DNA of 64,000 nt. Source: Yersinia entomophaga. GTDB lineage: Bacteria; Pseudomonadota; Gammaproteobacteria; Enterobacterales; Enterobacteriaceae. The position numbers and the translations under genes were made by a program. Below, piece by piece: positions 31,037 to 40,002 of the stretch. Within the stretch, counting starts at the first letter, position 1, and each line of letters starts with the position of its first letter. The stretch lies in the NCBI RefSeq assembly GCF_001656035.1, contig NZ_CP010029.1:296410-360409 (forward strand), read 5' to 3'. Below the pieces are notes generated by a model. That model did no database searches. It had not been told where the DNA came from and was given only the letters and a program-made list of their open reading frames with translations.

Positions 31037-32085
31037 TATTGAACTCCAGCTTCTCGATAATGAACATCACTGACTGCCCGCAGGTGCTCAGCCGCCTGTT
31101 CAGCCGTAAGATCGCGCTGGCTTTCCGCCAACATTTCGTAACCCACCATAAATTTTCGCACCGTAGCTGAACGCAGCAGCGGCGGATAAAAATGTGCATG
31201 TAATTGCCAGTGGCGATTGTCTGTATCGTTGTAGGGCGCCCCGTGCCAACCCATGGAATAGGGAAAGGAGCAGGAGAATAAATTATCGTAGCGGCTGGTC
31301 AGTTTTTTCAGCGCCAGTGCCAAGTCGGTCTGCTGTTCCGAGGTGAGCTCATCGATCCGCATGACCTGGGCTTTAGGTAGCAGTAAAGTTTCATAAGGCC
31401 AGGCGGCCCAATAAGGCACGACGGCCAGCCAGTGCTCGGTTTCTACCACGGTTCGGCTGCCGTCGGCGGCTTCCCGACGGACGTAATCCAGTAACAGTGG
31501 CGATGAATGCTGTTCAAAATAGTTTTTTTGCAGCCGATCTTCTCGTTCGGCCTCGTTGGGCAGGAAACTGTTGGCCCAGATTTGACCATGGGGGTGCGGG
31601 TTAGAGCAGCCCATCGCCGCGCCTTTATTCTCAAAAACCTGGACCCACGGATAGGATTGGCCTAATTCCGCGCTTTGCTCCTGCCAGCTTTTCACCACGC
31701 CGGCCAGTTCAGGCAGAGAAAGTAACGGCAGGGATTTACTGTGATCGGGGGAGAAACAAACCACCCGACTGGTACCGCGCGCGCTTTGGCAGCGAATCAG
31801 AGGATCGGCGGTTTCCGGCGCATCGGGTGTATCCGGCATCAATGCGGCGAAATCATTGGTAAATACATAAGTGCCGGAATAATTCGGGTTCGCATCACCG
31901 GTCACCCGTAAATTACCCGGACACAAAAAACAATCAGGATCGTGAGCGGGCTGTTCTCCCGTGGTCAATGGTTCTTGCTGCCCTTGCCACGGGCGCTTGG
32001 CCCGATGGGGAGAAACGAGAATCCATTGATCGCTCAATGGATTATAGCGACGGTGTGGATGATCCACGGGATTAAAGCCAGTCAT
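31036..32085 (-). CDS. galT: Galactose-1-phosphate uridylyltransferase
   Basis: GalT exchanges UMP between UDP-glucose and galactose 1-phosphate. It is 349 aa. The nucleophilic histidine is in the HxH triad of [11 protein letters not shown] near residue 165. Zinc/iron-site residues are in CFLCPGN near 55. It follows galE by nine bases and overlaps galK by one base. Confidence 0.98.
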   Translation of the reverse strand: MTGFNPVDHPHRRYNPLSDQWILVSPHRAKRPWQGQQEPLTTGEQPAHDPDCFLCPGNLRVTGDANPNYSGTYVFTNDFAALMPDTPDAPETADPLIRCQSARGTSRVVCFSPDHSKSLPLLSLPELAGVVKSWQEQSAELGQSYPWVQVFENKGAAMGCSNPHPHGQIWANSFLPNEAEREDRLQKNYFEQHSSPLLLDYVRREAADGSRTVVETEHWLAVVPYWAAWPYETLLLPKAQVMRIDELTSEQQTDLALALKKLTSRYDNLFSCSFPYSMGWHGAPYNDTDNRHWQLHAHFYPPLLRSATVRKFMVGYEMLAESQRDLTAEQAAEHLRAVSDVHYREAGVQ

Positions 32086-32094
32086 TTTTCTTCC

Positions 32095-33111
32095 TTAATC
32101 AGGATAACCTTGAGGATTTTGTGATTGCCAGCGCCAGGTATCGATAGCCATTTCGTCCAGTGAGCGCTGTACGCGCCAATCCAGATCCTCGGCAGCTTTG
32201 GTTGGGTCTGCCCAATAAGCGGCAAGGTCGCCTTCGCGACGTGGAGCAAAATGGTACGTCAGCTGTCTACCGCAGGCTTTGCTGAAGGCATTCACCACGT
32301 CCAGCACGCTGTGGCCGCGACCGCCACCGAGGTTATAAATATGTACTCCAGCTCGGTTGTGGCATTTTTTCAGTGCTGCAACGTGACCATCGGCTAAATC
32401 TACAACGTGAATATAATCTCGCACAGCGGTGCCATCGGCGGTGGGATAGTCATTGCCGAAAACGGCCAGAGAATCGCGTCGGCCGACGGCGACCTGCGCA
32501 ATAAACGGCATTAGATTATTGGGTACACCCTGCGGATCTTCGCCCATCAGCCCGGACGGATGGGCGCCAACCGGATTGAAATAGCGCAAAATAGTCATGT
32601 TCCATGCGGCATCGGCACGCTGGAGGTCTTGCAGAATATTTTCGACCATCAGTTTGCTTTTGCCGTAGGGACTAGAGGGAATGCCCGTGGGGAAGCTTTC
32701 GACATAAGGGATCTTGGGTTGATCGCCGTAAACCGTGGCGGAGGAGCTGAAAATAAAGTTTTTAACCCCGGCTGCAGCCATAGCTTCCAGCAATACCAGC
32801 GTGCCGCAGACGTTATTATCGTAGTAGGCCAAGGGTTTATTTACCGATTCGCCGACGGCTTTTAAACCGGCAAAGTGAATCACTGAACCGATAGTATGCT
32901 GGCTAAAGATATGATCCAGTAGTGCGCGGTCGCGAAGGTCACCCTGATAAAACAGTGGCGATTGCCCCGTTAATTGATGGATGCGTTTTAATACGCTGGA
33001 TTTGCTGTTGCATAGGTTGTCGATAACGATTGGCGTATAGCCCGCTTCAATTAGCTGCACACAAGTGTGGCTGCCTATGTAACCGCTACCACCTGTCACT
33101 AAAACATACAT
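32095..33111 (-). CDS. galE: UDP-glucose 4-epimerase
   Basis: This NAD-dependent SDR-family epimerase interconverts UDP-galactose and UDP-glucose. It is 338 aa from the ATG at 33111 (MYVLVTGGSGYIGSH), which has a GGAG site eight bases upstream and gives exactly the E. coli length. The frame continues to 33156 but without support. The catalytic Tyr/Lys pair is in SPYGKSKLMVE near 149-153, and the nucleotide loop is GGSGYIGSH. It is the first gene of galETKM. Confidence 0.98.
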   Translation of the reverse strand: MYVLVTGGSGYIGSHTCVQLIEAGYTPIVIDNLCNSKSSVLKRIHQLTGQSPLFYQGDLRDRALLDHIFSQHTIGSVIHFAGLKAVGESVNKPLAYYDNNVCGTLVLLEAMAAAGVKNFIFSSSATVYGDQPKIPYVESFPTGIPSSPYGKSKLMVENILQDLQRADAAWNMTILRYFNPVGAHPSGLMGEDPQGVPNNLMPFIAQVAVGRRDSLAVFGNDYPTADGTAVRDYIHVVDLADGHVAALKKCHNRAGVHIYNLGGGRGHSVLDVVNAFSKACGRQLTYHFAPRREGDLAAYWADPTKAAEDLDWRVQRSLDEMAIDTWRWQSQNPQGYPD

Positions 33112-33186
33112 ACAAAGCTCCTGAATCGTACTTATGAGATGAAGATACCACGCCAATAACGGTAAAAAAGTGATCTAACATCAAAA

Positions 33187-33202
33187 ATGGAATCGTTTAC
33201 AC
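33187..33202. promoter_or_regulatory. GalR/GalS operator, proximal
   Basis: ATGGAATCGTTTACAC matches GTGNAANCGNTTNCAC at 11 of 12 fixed positions. It lies about 75 bases before the galE start. A weak CRP-like sequence (AGTGATCTAACATCA) is just downstream at about 33170-33184. Confidence 0.78.
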
Positions 33203-33280
33203 TCATATTCAATAAGGCATTGAACAGCAGGCATACAGTCAGTCTGAAGGGCATAAGAGGGGAGGAATAAGTGTAGCATT

Positions 33281-33296
33281 ATGGTAACGCTTTCAT
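33281..33296. promoter_or_regulatory. GalR/GalS operator, distal
   Basis: ATGGTAACGCTTTCAT matches the operator consensus at 9 of 12 fixed positions. It is 94 bases from the proximal operator, close to nine helical turns, so a looped repressor complex like the E. coli OE-OI loop (113 bases apart) is possible. Confidence 0.55.
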
Positions 33297-33352
33297 CCAC
33301 CTAACCGACAGGAATGTCCTGCCGGTTGATGAATTCAGTGTGGCAGATCTGC

Positions 33353-34171
33353 CTAGTGATGCAGTGCCAACGGGTAGGTAAAGAACAGCAGATGAGTCAG
33401 ATTCAGCGCGAAATGGAAGGCAACGGCGATCCACAGGCGGCCACTCCACATCCATGCCAGACCGTAAATCACGCCGGCTAGCGCTGCGAAGACCATCAAC
33501 AGGGGGCCTCCGGGATAATGCGCTGCACCAAATAGTAATGAAGCAATAATCAGAGCGGGAAATGCACCAAGCCACTGGCTTAAACGCTGTTGCAGGTAGC
33601 AGCGGAACAGCGCTTCTTCAACCAGACAGACAAAGAACAGGTTGCCGATAACAAAAGTACCGAGCCATTCTGGCGTGTGCAGTTCGATTTTCAGGCCGCC
33701 TAAACCCACTGCCAGCAGCAACAGTGCTGGAACAGCCAGCACCAATACAGCCCAACCGACTTTCCCTACGGAAGGATGTTTTTTAGCAACAAATAAGCCC
33801 GGCAAGCAGCTTAACAGAACAAAGGGAATCAGAGCTTTGTCCAGATTGTAATACATTGAGAACGGGGCGCTGAGTGGCCCGATCTGCACTTTATCCAGTA
33901 CTTTCAGATTGTTGAAACCCGGAATGTAATGGAAGAACAGCGCCACAGAAGCCGCTACCAATAGCAACTCTAATCCGCCAGCCAGCCAGGTTATCTGGCG
34001 GTATTTTTGCAATGCTAACGAGGCGAGCAGAATTAACAACAGTGCGGTGATGGCCGGTAAGGTCAGTACGCCGGTCGCAGTGGCAATACCTAAAGTAATA
34101 GCCAAAAGTAACAGGGCGATGATCCGGTTAAATGGCAAAAAGAGTAACGAAGCAGCAAGAACGCCCCACAT
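33353..34171 (-). CDS. CPBP-family intramembrane glutamic endopeptidase
   Basis: This is a multi-pass membrane protein of the CPBP/Rce1/Abi family, 272 aa, with about eight hydrophobic segments. The putative catalytic motifs are all present: E185-E186-xxx-R190 (VEEALFR), FGAAH with H218, and H253 in FHFALNLTH. Bacterial members are thought to be site-2-type proteases or bacteriocin-immunity factors. The substrate is unknown. It is transcribed alone or with gal-region readthrough, upstream of galE and on the same strand, and is not part of the usual E. coli order. Confidence 0.85.
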   Translation of the reverse strand: MWGVLAASLLFLPFNRIIALLLLAITLGIATATGVLTLPAITALLLILLASLALQKYRQITWLAGGLELLLVAASVALFFHYIPGFNNLKVLDKVQIGPLSAPFSMYYNLDKALIPFVLLSCLPGLFVAKKHPSVGKVGWAVLVLAVPALLLLAVGLGGLKIELHTPEWLGTFVIGNLFFVCLVEEALFRCYLQQRLSQWLGAFPALIIASLLFGAAHYPGGPLLMVFAALAGVIYGLAWMWSGRLWIAVAFHFALNLTHLLFFTYPLALHH

Positions 34172-34241
34172 AGACTAGTCCCTTTATGTGTTGAATTTAG
34201 TGATAGATTCAGCGCCGATAGCCCTGGCACTGAATGTAAAT

Positions 34242-34263
34242 CCGATCGATGTCTATCGATCGG
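34242..34263. repeat. Perfect palindrome between the CPBP gene and modF
   Basis: CCGATCGAT and ATCGATCGG are separated by GTCT, giving a perfect 9-base stem and a tetraloop in a 192-base gap downstream of modF. No U-tract follows on the minus strand. It could be a terminator-like hairpin or a protein site. Confidence 0.6.
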
Positions 34264-34363
34264 CATAAATAATAACATAATGAAATGGATTAAAAGGTCG
34301 GGTCAGTTGTCGACAAGCCGATTTGCCAGTCCGAACTGCGCCAATTGCCCTTAAGGTAACGCT

Positions 34364-35839
34364 CTAATCAGGTAGTTGGCTAAACTGGTAGCGATAAATA
34401 TCGCCGTCGGCAATAAAACTTAAACGATGAGTTATGCACTCTGGCGCGTCTTCAGCGTGATGAGAGACAAATAACAGCTGGGTTTCTCCTTCGCCAATCA
34501 TGACATCAATAAAACGCCGCACTAACAAACGGTTCAGCGGATCCAGCCCTTGCAACGGTTCATCTAATATCAACAGTGCCGGATGTTTTACCAAAGATCT
34601 GGCAATCAGCGCCAGCCGTTGCTGTCCCCATGACAGACTGTGAAACGGCTGGTCAGCTGCCGCGCCGGACAAACCGAGCAACGCCAACCATTTATCTGCC
34701 AACTGCCGCTGTCGATCGGAAACTGTCTGATAAATACCAATGGAATCAAAGAAACCGGAAATAATCACATTACGCAGGCTGGCGCTGACGCGATAATCCA
34801 AATGCAGGCTGCTGCTGACATAACCGATATGGCGTTTGATATCCCAGATGGTTTCCCCGCTGCCGCGACGACGACCAAATAGCGTCAGATCATTACTGTA
34901 GCCCTGCGGATGGTCGCCGGTAATCAGGCTCAGTAGCGTGGATTTTCCCGCTCCGTTTGGGCCAATAATCTGCCAGTGCTCGCCGCGATTTACCTGCCAG
35001 CTCAGATTGTGCAAAATGGGACGGTCGTTGTACTCCACCACGCCATTTCGCAGAATAATTAACGGATTATCTACTGCTAATGAAGGTTGTTGCTGCGGGT
35101 CTTCTGCTTCCGGCAGGGATAGTCCATCCAAGTTTTCACTGTGAGCCAGTTGGGCGACTAGGGCTTCGGCTAAAACCTGCTTACGTTCACCTAAACTGAC
35201 TAAATGGCAATCGGCCAATACTCCCACTTTTTGAATAAAATCAGGAATATCATCGAATCGGTTGAGCACTAATATCAGCGTCACGCCTTCAGCGGACAGT
35301 TCCGCCAGATGTCGCGCCAGCTGTTCTCTAGCGGCGACATCCAATCCGTCAAAAGGCTCATCCAGCACTAACATATCAGGCTGCGGCATCAGAGCCTGAC
35401 AGAGCAGGGCTTTGCGGGTTTCTCCGGTAGAAAGGTATTTAAAGCGGCGAGATAACAAATGACCGATACCAAACTGCTGCGCTAACCGCTGGCAGCGCTG
35501 CGGGTTGGTGACCTGATCCTGAATAATTTCCGCGGTGGTACGGCCGGTATCGTCTTCATCCTGACTGAGCATATCGGTATTGTTGCGTTGCCATTCTTCG
35601 CTGACTAACTGCTGAAGTTGCTCGAACGATAAACGCACAATATGCCGAAAATCGCTGCTGCGACTGCCGGTCAGGAGAATTAACTCATCGGAGAGCGCTC
35701 TGGCTAACGCTGATTTACCGCTGCCGTTAGCGCCGACAAAGGCCCAGCTATCACCAGAGTGAATATGCAGATCTGGAAGATTCAGCGTTCGGATATCGCT
35801 TAAACGAAAACAACCTTGCGCTATATGCAACTCTGACAT
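34364..35839 (-). CDS. modF: Molybdate-locus dual ABC ATPase ModF
   Basis: ModF is a soluble protein with two fused ABC ATPase domains, linked genetically to molybdenum metabolism; its exact job is unclear. It is 491 aa from the ATG at 35839 (MSELHIAQGCFRLSD), with GGAGG just upstream. Domain 1 has Walker A GANGSGKSALA near residue 35 and YLSTGETRKALL. Domain 2 has GPNGAGKSTLL near residue 290 and LSWGQQRLALI. Both Walker B motifs (LVLDEPFDG, LILDEPLQG) are intact. It follows modE on the same strand. Confidence 0.95.
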   Translation of the reverse strand: MSELHIAQGCFRLSDIRTLNLPDLHIHSGDSWAFVGANGSGKSALARALSDELILLTGSRSSDFRHIVRLSFEQLQQLVSEEWQRNNTDMLSQDEDDTGRTTAEIIQDQVTNPQRCQRLAQQFGIGHLLSRRFKYLSTGETRKALLCQALMPQPDMLVLDEPFDGLDVAAREQLARHLAELSAEGVTLILVLNRFDDIPDFIQKVGVLADCHLVSLGERKQVLAEALVAQLAHSENLDGLSLPEAEDPQQQPSLAVDNPLIILRNGVVEYNDRPILHNLSWQVNRGEHWQIIGPNGAGKSTLLSLITGDHPQGYSNDLTLFGRRRGSGETIWDIKRHIGYVSSSLHLDYRVSASLRNVIISGFFDSIGIYQTVSDRQRQLADKWLALLGLSGAAADQPFHSLSWGQQRLALIARSLVKHPALLILDEPLQGLDPLNRLLVRRFIDVMIGEGETQLLFVSHHAEDAPECITHRLSFIADGDIYRYQFSQLPD

Positions 35840-35958
35840 CATTCCTCCCATTTTCCGCAACGTATTTACGTTAAGGGATAAGCGGATTAGTGGGGAAAGT
35901 CAAATGACAAATCTGCACGACTGCGCCGGTAACGCAGCGTACAGATAAGGAAACTGTG

Positions 35959-36750
35959 CTAACAAAGCGTGGCGATAATGACTCGATCGGCGTTGAACTG
36001 GGCGATAACTTGCGCGCCATTATGTAGATTCAGTTTATGTAACTCTTGATTGGATAAGGTGGCGCACAAACTGGCTCCGCCGTGAAGGGTAACAATCACT
36101 TCACTGTAGTCGCTTCCTGGCTCTATGCTGGCGACGATGCCGGGCAATGAGTTGTCTGCTGCTCCTGCCAGCGCTGGATCGGTGGCTAATTTCACCCAAG
36201 GGGCCTTAATCAGCGCCAGCACCTCTTTGCCTGTTGCCAGTTGCAGGCGATCGGCGCTTTGTTGAGTGACAGCGGCGGAAAGACGAGTTTTTCCATCTGC
36301 CAGGAGAATATTGATGTGTTGCTGAACCTGATGATGATCCCGCTCAGTGACCGTGCCAAAGAACTGATTGCGGGCGCTGGTTTGTAAGGAGAAGCGGGAG
36401 ATTGCTGCTAGCAGGCTGTCCAGCGGCAGTGAATCATCTTTCAAGGTATCGAAAGCTTTTTGCTGAATTTGCTCGAGTAATTCGTAAAGTTGAATCAAGC
36501 GTTCGCCATAGCGGGTTAAACGCGCGCCGCCACCGCCTTTCCCTCCGGTTGCGCGATCCACCAGCGTTTCTTCGGCCAGAGTATTCATTTCATTGATGGC
36601 ATCCCAGGCACTTTTATAGCTAATGCCCGCCAGCTTGGCTCCTTGACTGATGGAACCTGTCAACCTGACCTGCTTGAGTAGGGCGATGCGGCGCGGGTCA
36701 GCAAAAAGACGCTGCTGAAGCTTTAGCGTAAGAAGAATTTCGGCTTGCAT
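35959..36750 (-). CDS. modE: Molybdate-responsive regulator ModE
   Basis: ModE binds molybdate, represses modABC and activates moa. It is 263 aa from the ATG at 36750 (MQAEILLTLKLQQ), the E. coli start; an ATG two codons upstream (36756) has the better-spaced GGAG and may be the true start. The N-terminal winged helix (about 1-120) includes SGSISQGAK-like GSISQGAKLAGISYKSAWDA and ATGGKGGGGARLTRYG. Two MOP/DiMOP domains follow (about 125-260), with SARNQFFGTV and ending in RVIIATLC. Confidence 0.97.
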   Translation of the reverse strand: MQAEILLTLKLQQRLFADPRRIALLKQVRLTGSISQGAKLAGISYKSAWDAINEMNTLAEETLVDRATGGKGGGGARLTRYGERLIQLYELLEQIQQKAFDTLKDDSLPLDSLLAAISRFSLQTSARNQFFGTVTERDHHQVQQHINILLADGKTRLSAAVTQQSADRLQLATGKEVLALIKAPWVKLATDPALAGAADNSLPGIVASIEPGSDYSEVIVTLHGGASLCATLSNQELHKLNLHNGAQVIAQFNADRVIIATLC

Positions 36751-36947
36751 GGTCATTTTGGCTCCGGCAGTAAAAGCGCCATTGTGACCGATTGGCGTGC
36801 GGGGGCGCAAATCGCACTTTTGGCTGGTTACATTTTTTTGTCAGTTGCTAAAATAATAGGGCTTATTCACTTCAAATATGGTTTAAAGTGAATTATTGAA
36901 AGTGGTGTAGTATACCGCTCAACGAGCAGTTAAATGAGGCTACCATC

Positions 36948-37085
36948 GTGGAATTATTGAAAAGTTTGGTCTTTGCCGTGGTTATGGTACCGGTGGTAAT
37001 GGCCGTTATCCTGGGGCTGATTTATGGTTTAGGTGAGGTGTTTAACGTCATCTCCAAAACAGGCCACGGTAAAGAACGGGGCTAA
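36948..37085 (+). CDS. acrZ: AcrAB-TolC accessory small protein AcrZ
   Basis: This 45-aa single-helix protein binds AcrB and modulates drug export. It starts with GTG ([17 protein letters not shown], read as Met), preceded by GAGG eight bases upstream. The helix spans about 5-28 and [12 protein letters not shown] is conserved. Its tail ([11 protein letters not shown]) differs from E. coli. It is divergent from modE and precedes modA, as in E. coli. Confidence 0.93.
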   Translation: MELLKSLVFAVVMVPVVMAVILGLIYGLGEVFNVISKTGHGKERG

Positions 37086-37326
37086 TGACATGCTCCTTCT
37101 GCGTTGAGTTTTTCTTCGCAGCGACCTGAAATTCAAGAATGCCCGGTTGATTTCCCCAATTGGTTTAGCTGTTGCACAAGTTGCGGCCGTTAAACGAAAG
37201 GGTTTCAACCGGGCGTTTTCGTTTCTGTTATCCCACGTTATTTCTGCCATTATTTCTGTCCTATCGCTAACAACTCAAGATCTGTCACAGCTTGCCGATA
37301 AACTGCATGACCCTGTTATTTGCTTA

Positions 37327-37350
37327 CGTTATATTGTTCATTACATAACG
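37327..37350. promoter_or_regulatory. ModE box at the modA promoter
   Basis: The inverted repeat has arms CGTTATATTG (37327-37336) and TTACATAACG (37341-37350) with a 4-base centre. Its geometry equals that of the box upstream of moaA. It ends 22 bases before the modA ATG, so molybdate-loaded ModE would block transcription. Confidence 0.85.
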
Positions 37351-37372
37351 ATATATTCACTCGGAGCAGAAA

Positions 37373-38143
37373 ATGAAAAAACAATGGGGTAAATGGGCAC
37401 TAGGCGCGGTTGTGGCTGCAACTTTATCTGGGCAAGCCGCGGCGGCTGAAAATATCACCGTCTTCGCTGCCGCTTCTCTGACCAATGCGCTACAGGACAT
37501 TTCCAGTCAGTATCATAAAGAGAAAGATGTCGACGTGGTGGCTTCTTATGCCTCTTCATCTACGTTGGCCCGCCAGATTGAGCAGGGCGCGCCCGCCGAT
37601 CTGTTTATCTCTGCCGATCAGCAGTGGATGGATTATGCCATTGATAAAAAGCAAATTGTTGATAATACCCGCTACACTTTGCTCGGTAATAAATTGGTGC
37701 TGATTGCGCCAAAAGACAGCAAAATTGATAAAGTCTCCATCGATAAACAAACCGAATGGAAAAAACTGTTAGACGGCGGTCGTCTGGCCGTGGGCGATCC
37801 GGATCATGTACCCGCTGGGATTTATGCAAAAGAAGCATTGGAATATTTAGGTGCCTGGACAACTCTCTCTCCGGAAATGGCTCGTGCTAACAACGTGCGT
37901 AGCGCGATGGCACTGGTTGAGCGCGCAGAAGCGCCTTTGGGTATTGTTTACGGCTCTGACGCCATAGCCAGTAACAAAGTGAAAGTTGTGGGTGTATTCC
38001 CGGAGCAAAGTCATAAGCCGGTTGAATACCCAATGGCAATTGTCAAAGGCCATGAGAACGCCACGGTTAGCGCTTTTTATGATTATCTGAAAGGCCCAGA
38101 AGCGGCGGCTGTTTTCAAACGTTATGGATTTACCCCACGCTAA
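37373..38143 (+). CDS. modA: Molybdate ABC transporter substrate-binding protein
   Basis: This periplasmic protein binds molybdate or tungstate for the ModBC importer. It is 256 aa with a signal peptide ending near residue 23 (LSGQAAAAEN). Oxyanion-binding serines lie in FAAASLTNAL and YASSSTLARQIEQGAPADLF. A GGAG site precedes the ATG. The stop overlaps the modB start (TAATG). Confidence 0.97.
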   Translation: MKKQWGKWALGAVVAATLSGQAAAAENITVFAAASLTNALQDISSQYHKEKDVDVVASYASSSTLARQIEQGAPADLFISADQQWMDYAIDKKQIVDNTRYTLLGNKLVLIAPKDSKIDKVSIDKQTEWKKLLDGGRLAVGDPDHVPAGIYAKEALEYLGAWTTLSPEMARANNVRSAMALVERAEAPLGIVYGSDAIASNKVKVVGVFPEQSHKPVEYPMAIVKGHENATVSAFYDYLKGPEAAAVFKRYGFTPR

Positions 38144-38838
38144 TGATATTGAGTGAGTATGAATGGCAGGCGATAGTGCTTAGCCTGAAAGTTTCGGGCG
38201 TCGCGGTCGCCTGTAGTCTGCCGTTAGGCATTCTGATGGCATGGATTCTAGTCCGCTGCCGTTTCCCCGGTAAATCATTGTTAGACAGTATTATTCATTT
38301 GCCACTGGTGCTGCCGCCGGTGGTCATTGGCTATTTATTGCTGATCAGTATGGGGCGACGCGGTGTAATAGGCGAATGGCTATATAGCTGGTTTGGGATT
38401 AATTTCAGCTTTAGCTGGCGCGGAGCGGCACTGGCCTCGGCGGTGGTTGCCTTCCCGCTGATGGTGCGAGCCATTCGGCTGGCGTTGGAAGCGGTGGATA
38501 CCCGATTGGAGCTGGCCGCCCGTACGTTAGGTGCCAATCCGTGGCGGGTGTTTTTCACTATAACTCTGCCACTTTCCCTACCCGGTGTGATTGCCGGTAC
38601 GGTGCTGGCATTTGCTCGTTCACTGGGGGAATTCGGCGCCACTATCACCTTTGTATCCAATATTCCAGGGCAAACCCGAACTATCCCGCTGGCCATGTAT
38701 ACCTTGATCGAAACACCGGGTGCCGAAGCGGCTGCGGCGCGGCTGTGCGTGATCGCTATTTTGCTGTCGCTGGTTTCGCTGTTGCTCTCCGAATGGTTAG
38801 CGCGTTGGGGTAAAAAACGCATGGGGGCCGCATGTTAG
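38143..38838 (+). CDS. modB: Molybdate ABC transporter permease
   Basis: This inner-membrane channel subunit of the molybdate importer is 231 aa with five to six helices. The EAA loop for ModC contact is around [39 protein letters not shown] residues ([18 protein letters not shown]) are typical. It overlaps modA by one base and modC by seven. Confidence 0.97.
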   Translation: MILSEYEWQAIVLSLKVSGVAVACSLPLGILMAWILVRCRFPGKSLLDSIIHLPLVLPPVVIGYLLLISMGRRGVIGEWLYSWFGINFSFSWRGAALASAVVAFPLMVRAIRLALEAVDTRLELAARTLGANPWRVFFTITLPLSLPGVIAGTVLAFARSLGEFGATITFVSNIPGQTRTIPLAMYTLIETPGAEAAAARLCVIAILLSLVSLLLSEWLARWGKKRMGAAC

Positions 38839-39899
38839 TACTGGATTTTAGCCAGCAACTGGGCGACCTGAATCTGCAGGTCAACGCCGAACTGCCTGCG
38901 CAGGGCATTACGGCCATTTTTGGGCTGTCCGGCGCGGGGAAAACCTCGCTGATTAACGTGGTGGGTGGGTTAAGCAAGCCGCAGCAAGGCCGGGTTGTGC
39001 TGAACGGTCGGGTGTTGGTGGATGCGGAAAAACAGATCTATTTACCACCAGAGAAACGTAAAGTCGGTTATGTGTTTCAGGATGCACGCCTATTCCCGCA
39101 TTATCGGGTACGCGGTAATTTGCAATACGGCATGGCGGCATCGATGCGTTCCCAGTTCGACACCATCGTGAATCTATTGGGAATCGCGCCGTTATTATCC
39201 CGCTTTCCCATGACGTTATCCGGCGGTGAAAAACAGCGGGTAGCGATTGGCCGCGCTTTGCTGACTGCGCCGGAGTTGCTGTTGATGGATGAGCCTTTAG
39301 CCTCGCTGGATTTACCGCGCAAGCGCGAGTTACTGCCTTATCTGGAGCGTTTGGCTCATGACGTCAATATTCCCATTCTGTACGTCAGCCATAGCATGGA
39401 TGAGATTTTGCGGCTGGCGGATCGGGTGGTGGTCATGGATGCAGGAAAAGTGCGCGCAGTCGGCGGTTTAGAGGAAGTCTGGGCCAGTAGCGCTTTGCGC
39501 CCTTGGCTACAGCGAGAAGAACCGAGCAGCATTCTGCGAGTGGCGGTGATTGGCCATCATGAACGTTACGCTATGACCGCGCTGGCGTTGGGCGATCAGC
39601 GTTTGTGGGTAGGTCATGTGGACGCCGAGCTGGACAGTATGCTGCGGATTAAAATCAACGCTGCCGATGTGTCTTTGGTGTTACAACCGTCGCATAACAG
39701 CAGTATTCGCAATATTATTCCGGCGAAAGTGGCGGAATGTCTGGACGTAGACGGTCAGGTTGACGTGAAGCTAGCGATCGGGGAACAGTGGCTATGGGCG
39801 CGAATTACTCCGTGGGCGCGCGATGAACTGGCGCTAAAACCGGGTCAATGGGTGTACGCTCAGATCAAAAGCGTTTCGTTTAACCGCAAAGGGGAATGA
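38832..39899 (+). CDS. modC: Molybdate ABC transporter ATP-binding protein
   Basis: This ATPase powers molybdate uptake. It is 355 aa. Walker A is [10 protein letters not shown] near residue 34, the signature [16 protein letters not shown] near 128, and Walker [13 protein letters not shown]. The C-terminal MOP domain (about 290-355, [16 protein letters not shown]) binds molybdate and allows feedback inhibition. It closes the modABC operon before a strong terminator. Confidence 0.97.
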   Translation: MLVLDFSQQLGDLNLQVNAELPAQGITAIFGLSGAGKTSLINVVGGLSKPQQGRVVLNGRVLVDAEKQIYLPPEKRKVGYVFQDARLFPHYRVRGNLQYGMAASMRSQFDTIVNLLGIAPLLSRFPMTLSGGEKQRVAIGRALLTAPELLLMDEPLASLDLPRKRELLPYLERLAHDVNIPILYVSHSMDEILRLADRVVVMDAGKVRAVGGLEEVWASSALRPWLQREEPSSILRVAVIGHHERYAMTALALGDQRLWVGHVDAELDSMLRIKINAADVSLVLQPSHNSSIRNIIPAKVAECLDVDGQVDVKLAIGEQWLWARITPWARDELALKPGQWVYAQIKSVSFNRKGE

Positions 39900-39947
39900 C
39901 GGGAAGTTTGTTGCCCGCGCGCGATTTTCCTCAGGTCTTTATCAGCG

Positions 39948-39973
39948 AAAAGGCTCCATAAGTGGAGCCTTTT
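39948..39973. terminator. Bidirectional terminator between modC and ybhA
   Basis: AAAAGGCTCCA (39948-39958) and TGGAGCCTTTT (39963-39973) form a perfect stem with a TAAG loop, with an A-run on one side and a T-run on the other. It serves the convergent modC and ybhA transcripts. Confidence 0.9.
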
Positions 39974-40002
39974 GATGAATCAATTCTGGATTTCCGAACT
40001 CA

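Noticed and set aside
37086..37372. A second Moco riboswitch upstream of modA
   Set aside because: The conserved Moco blocks found before moaA are absent; only an unrelated long stem is present.
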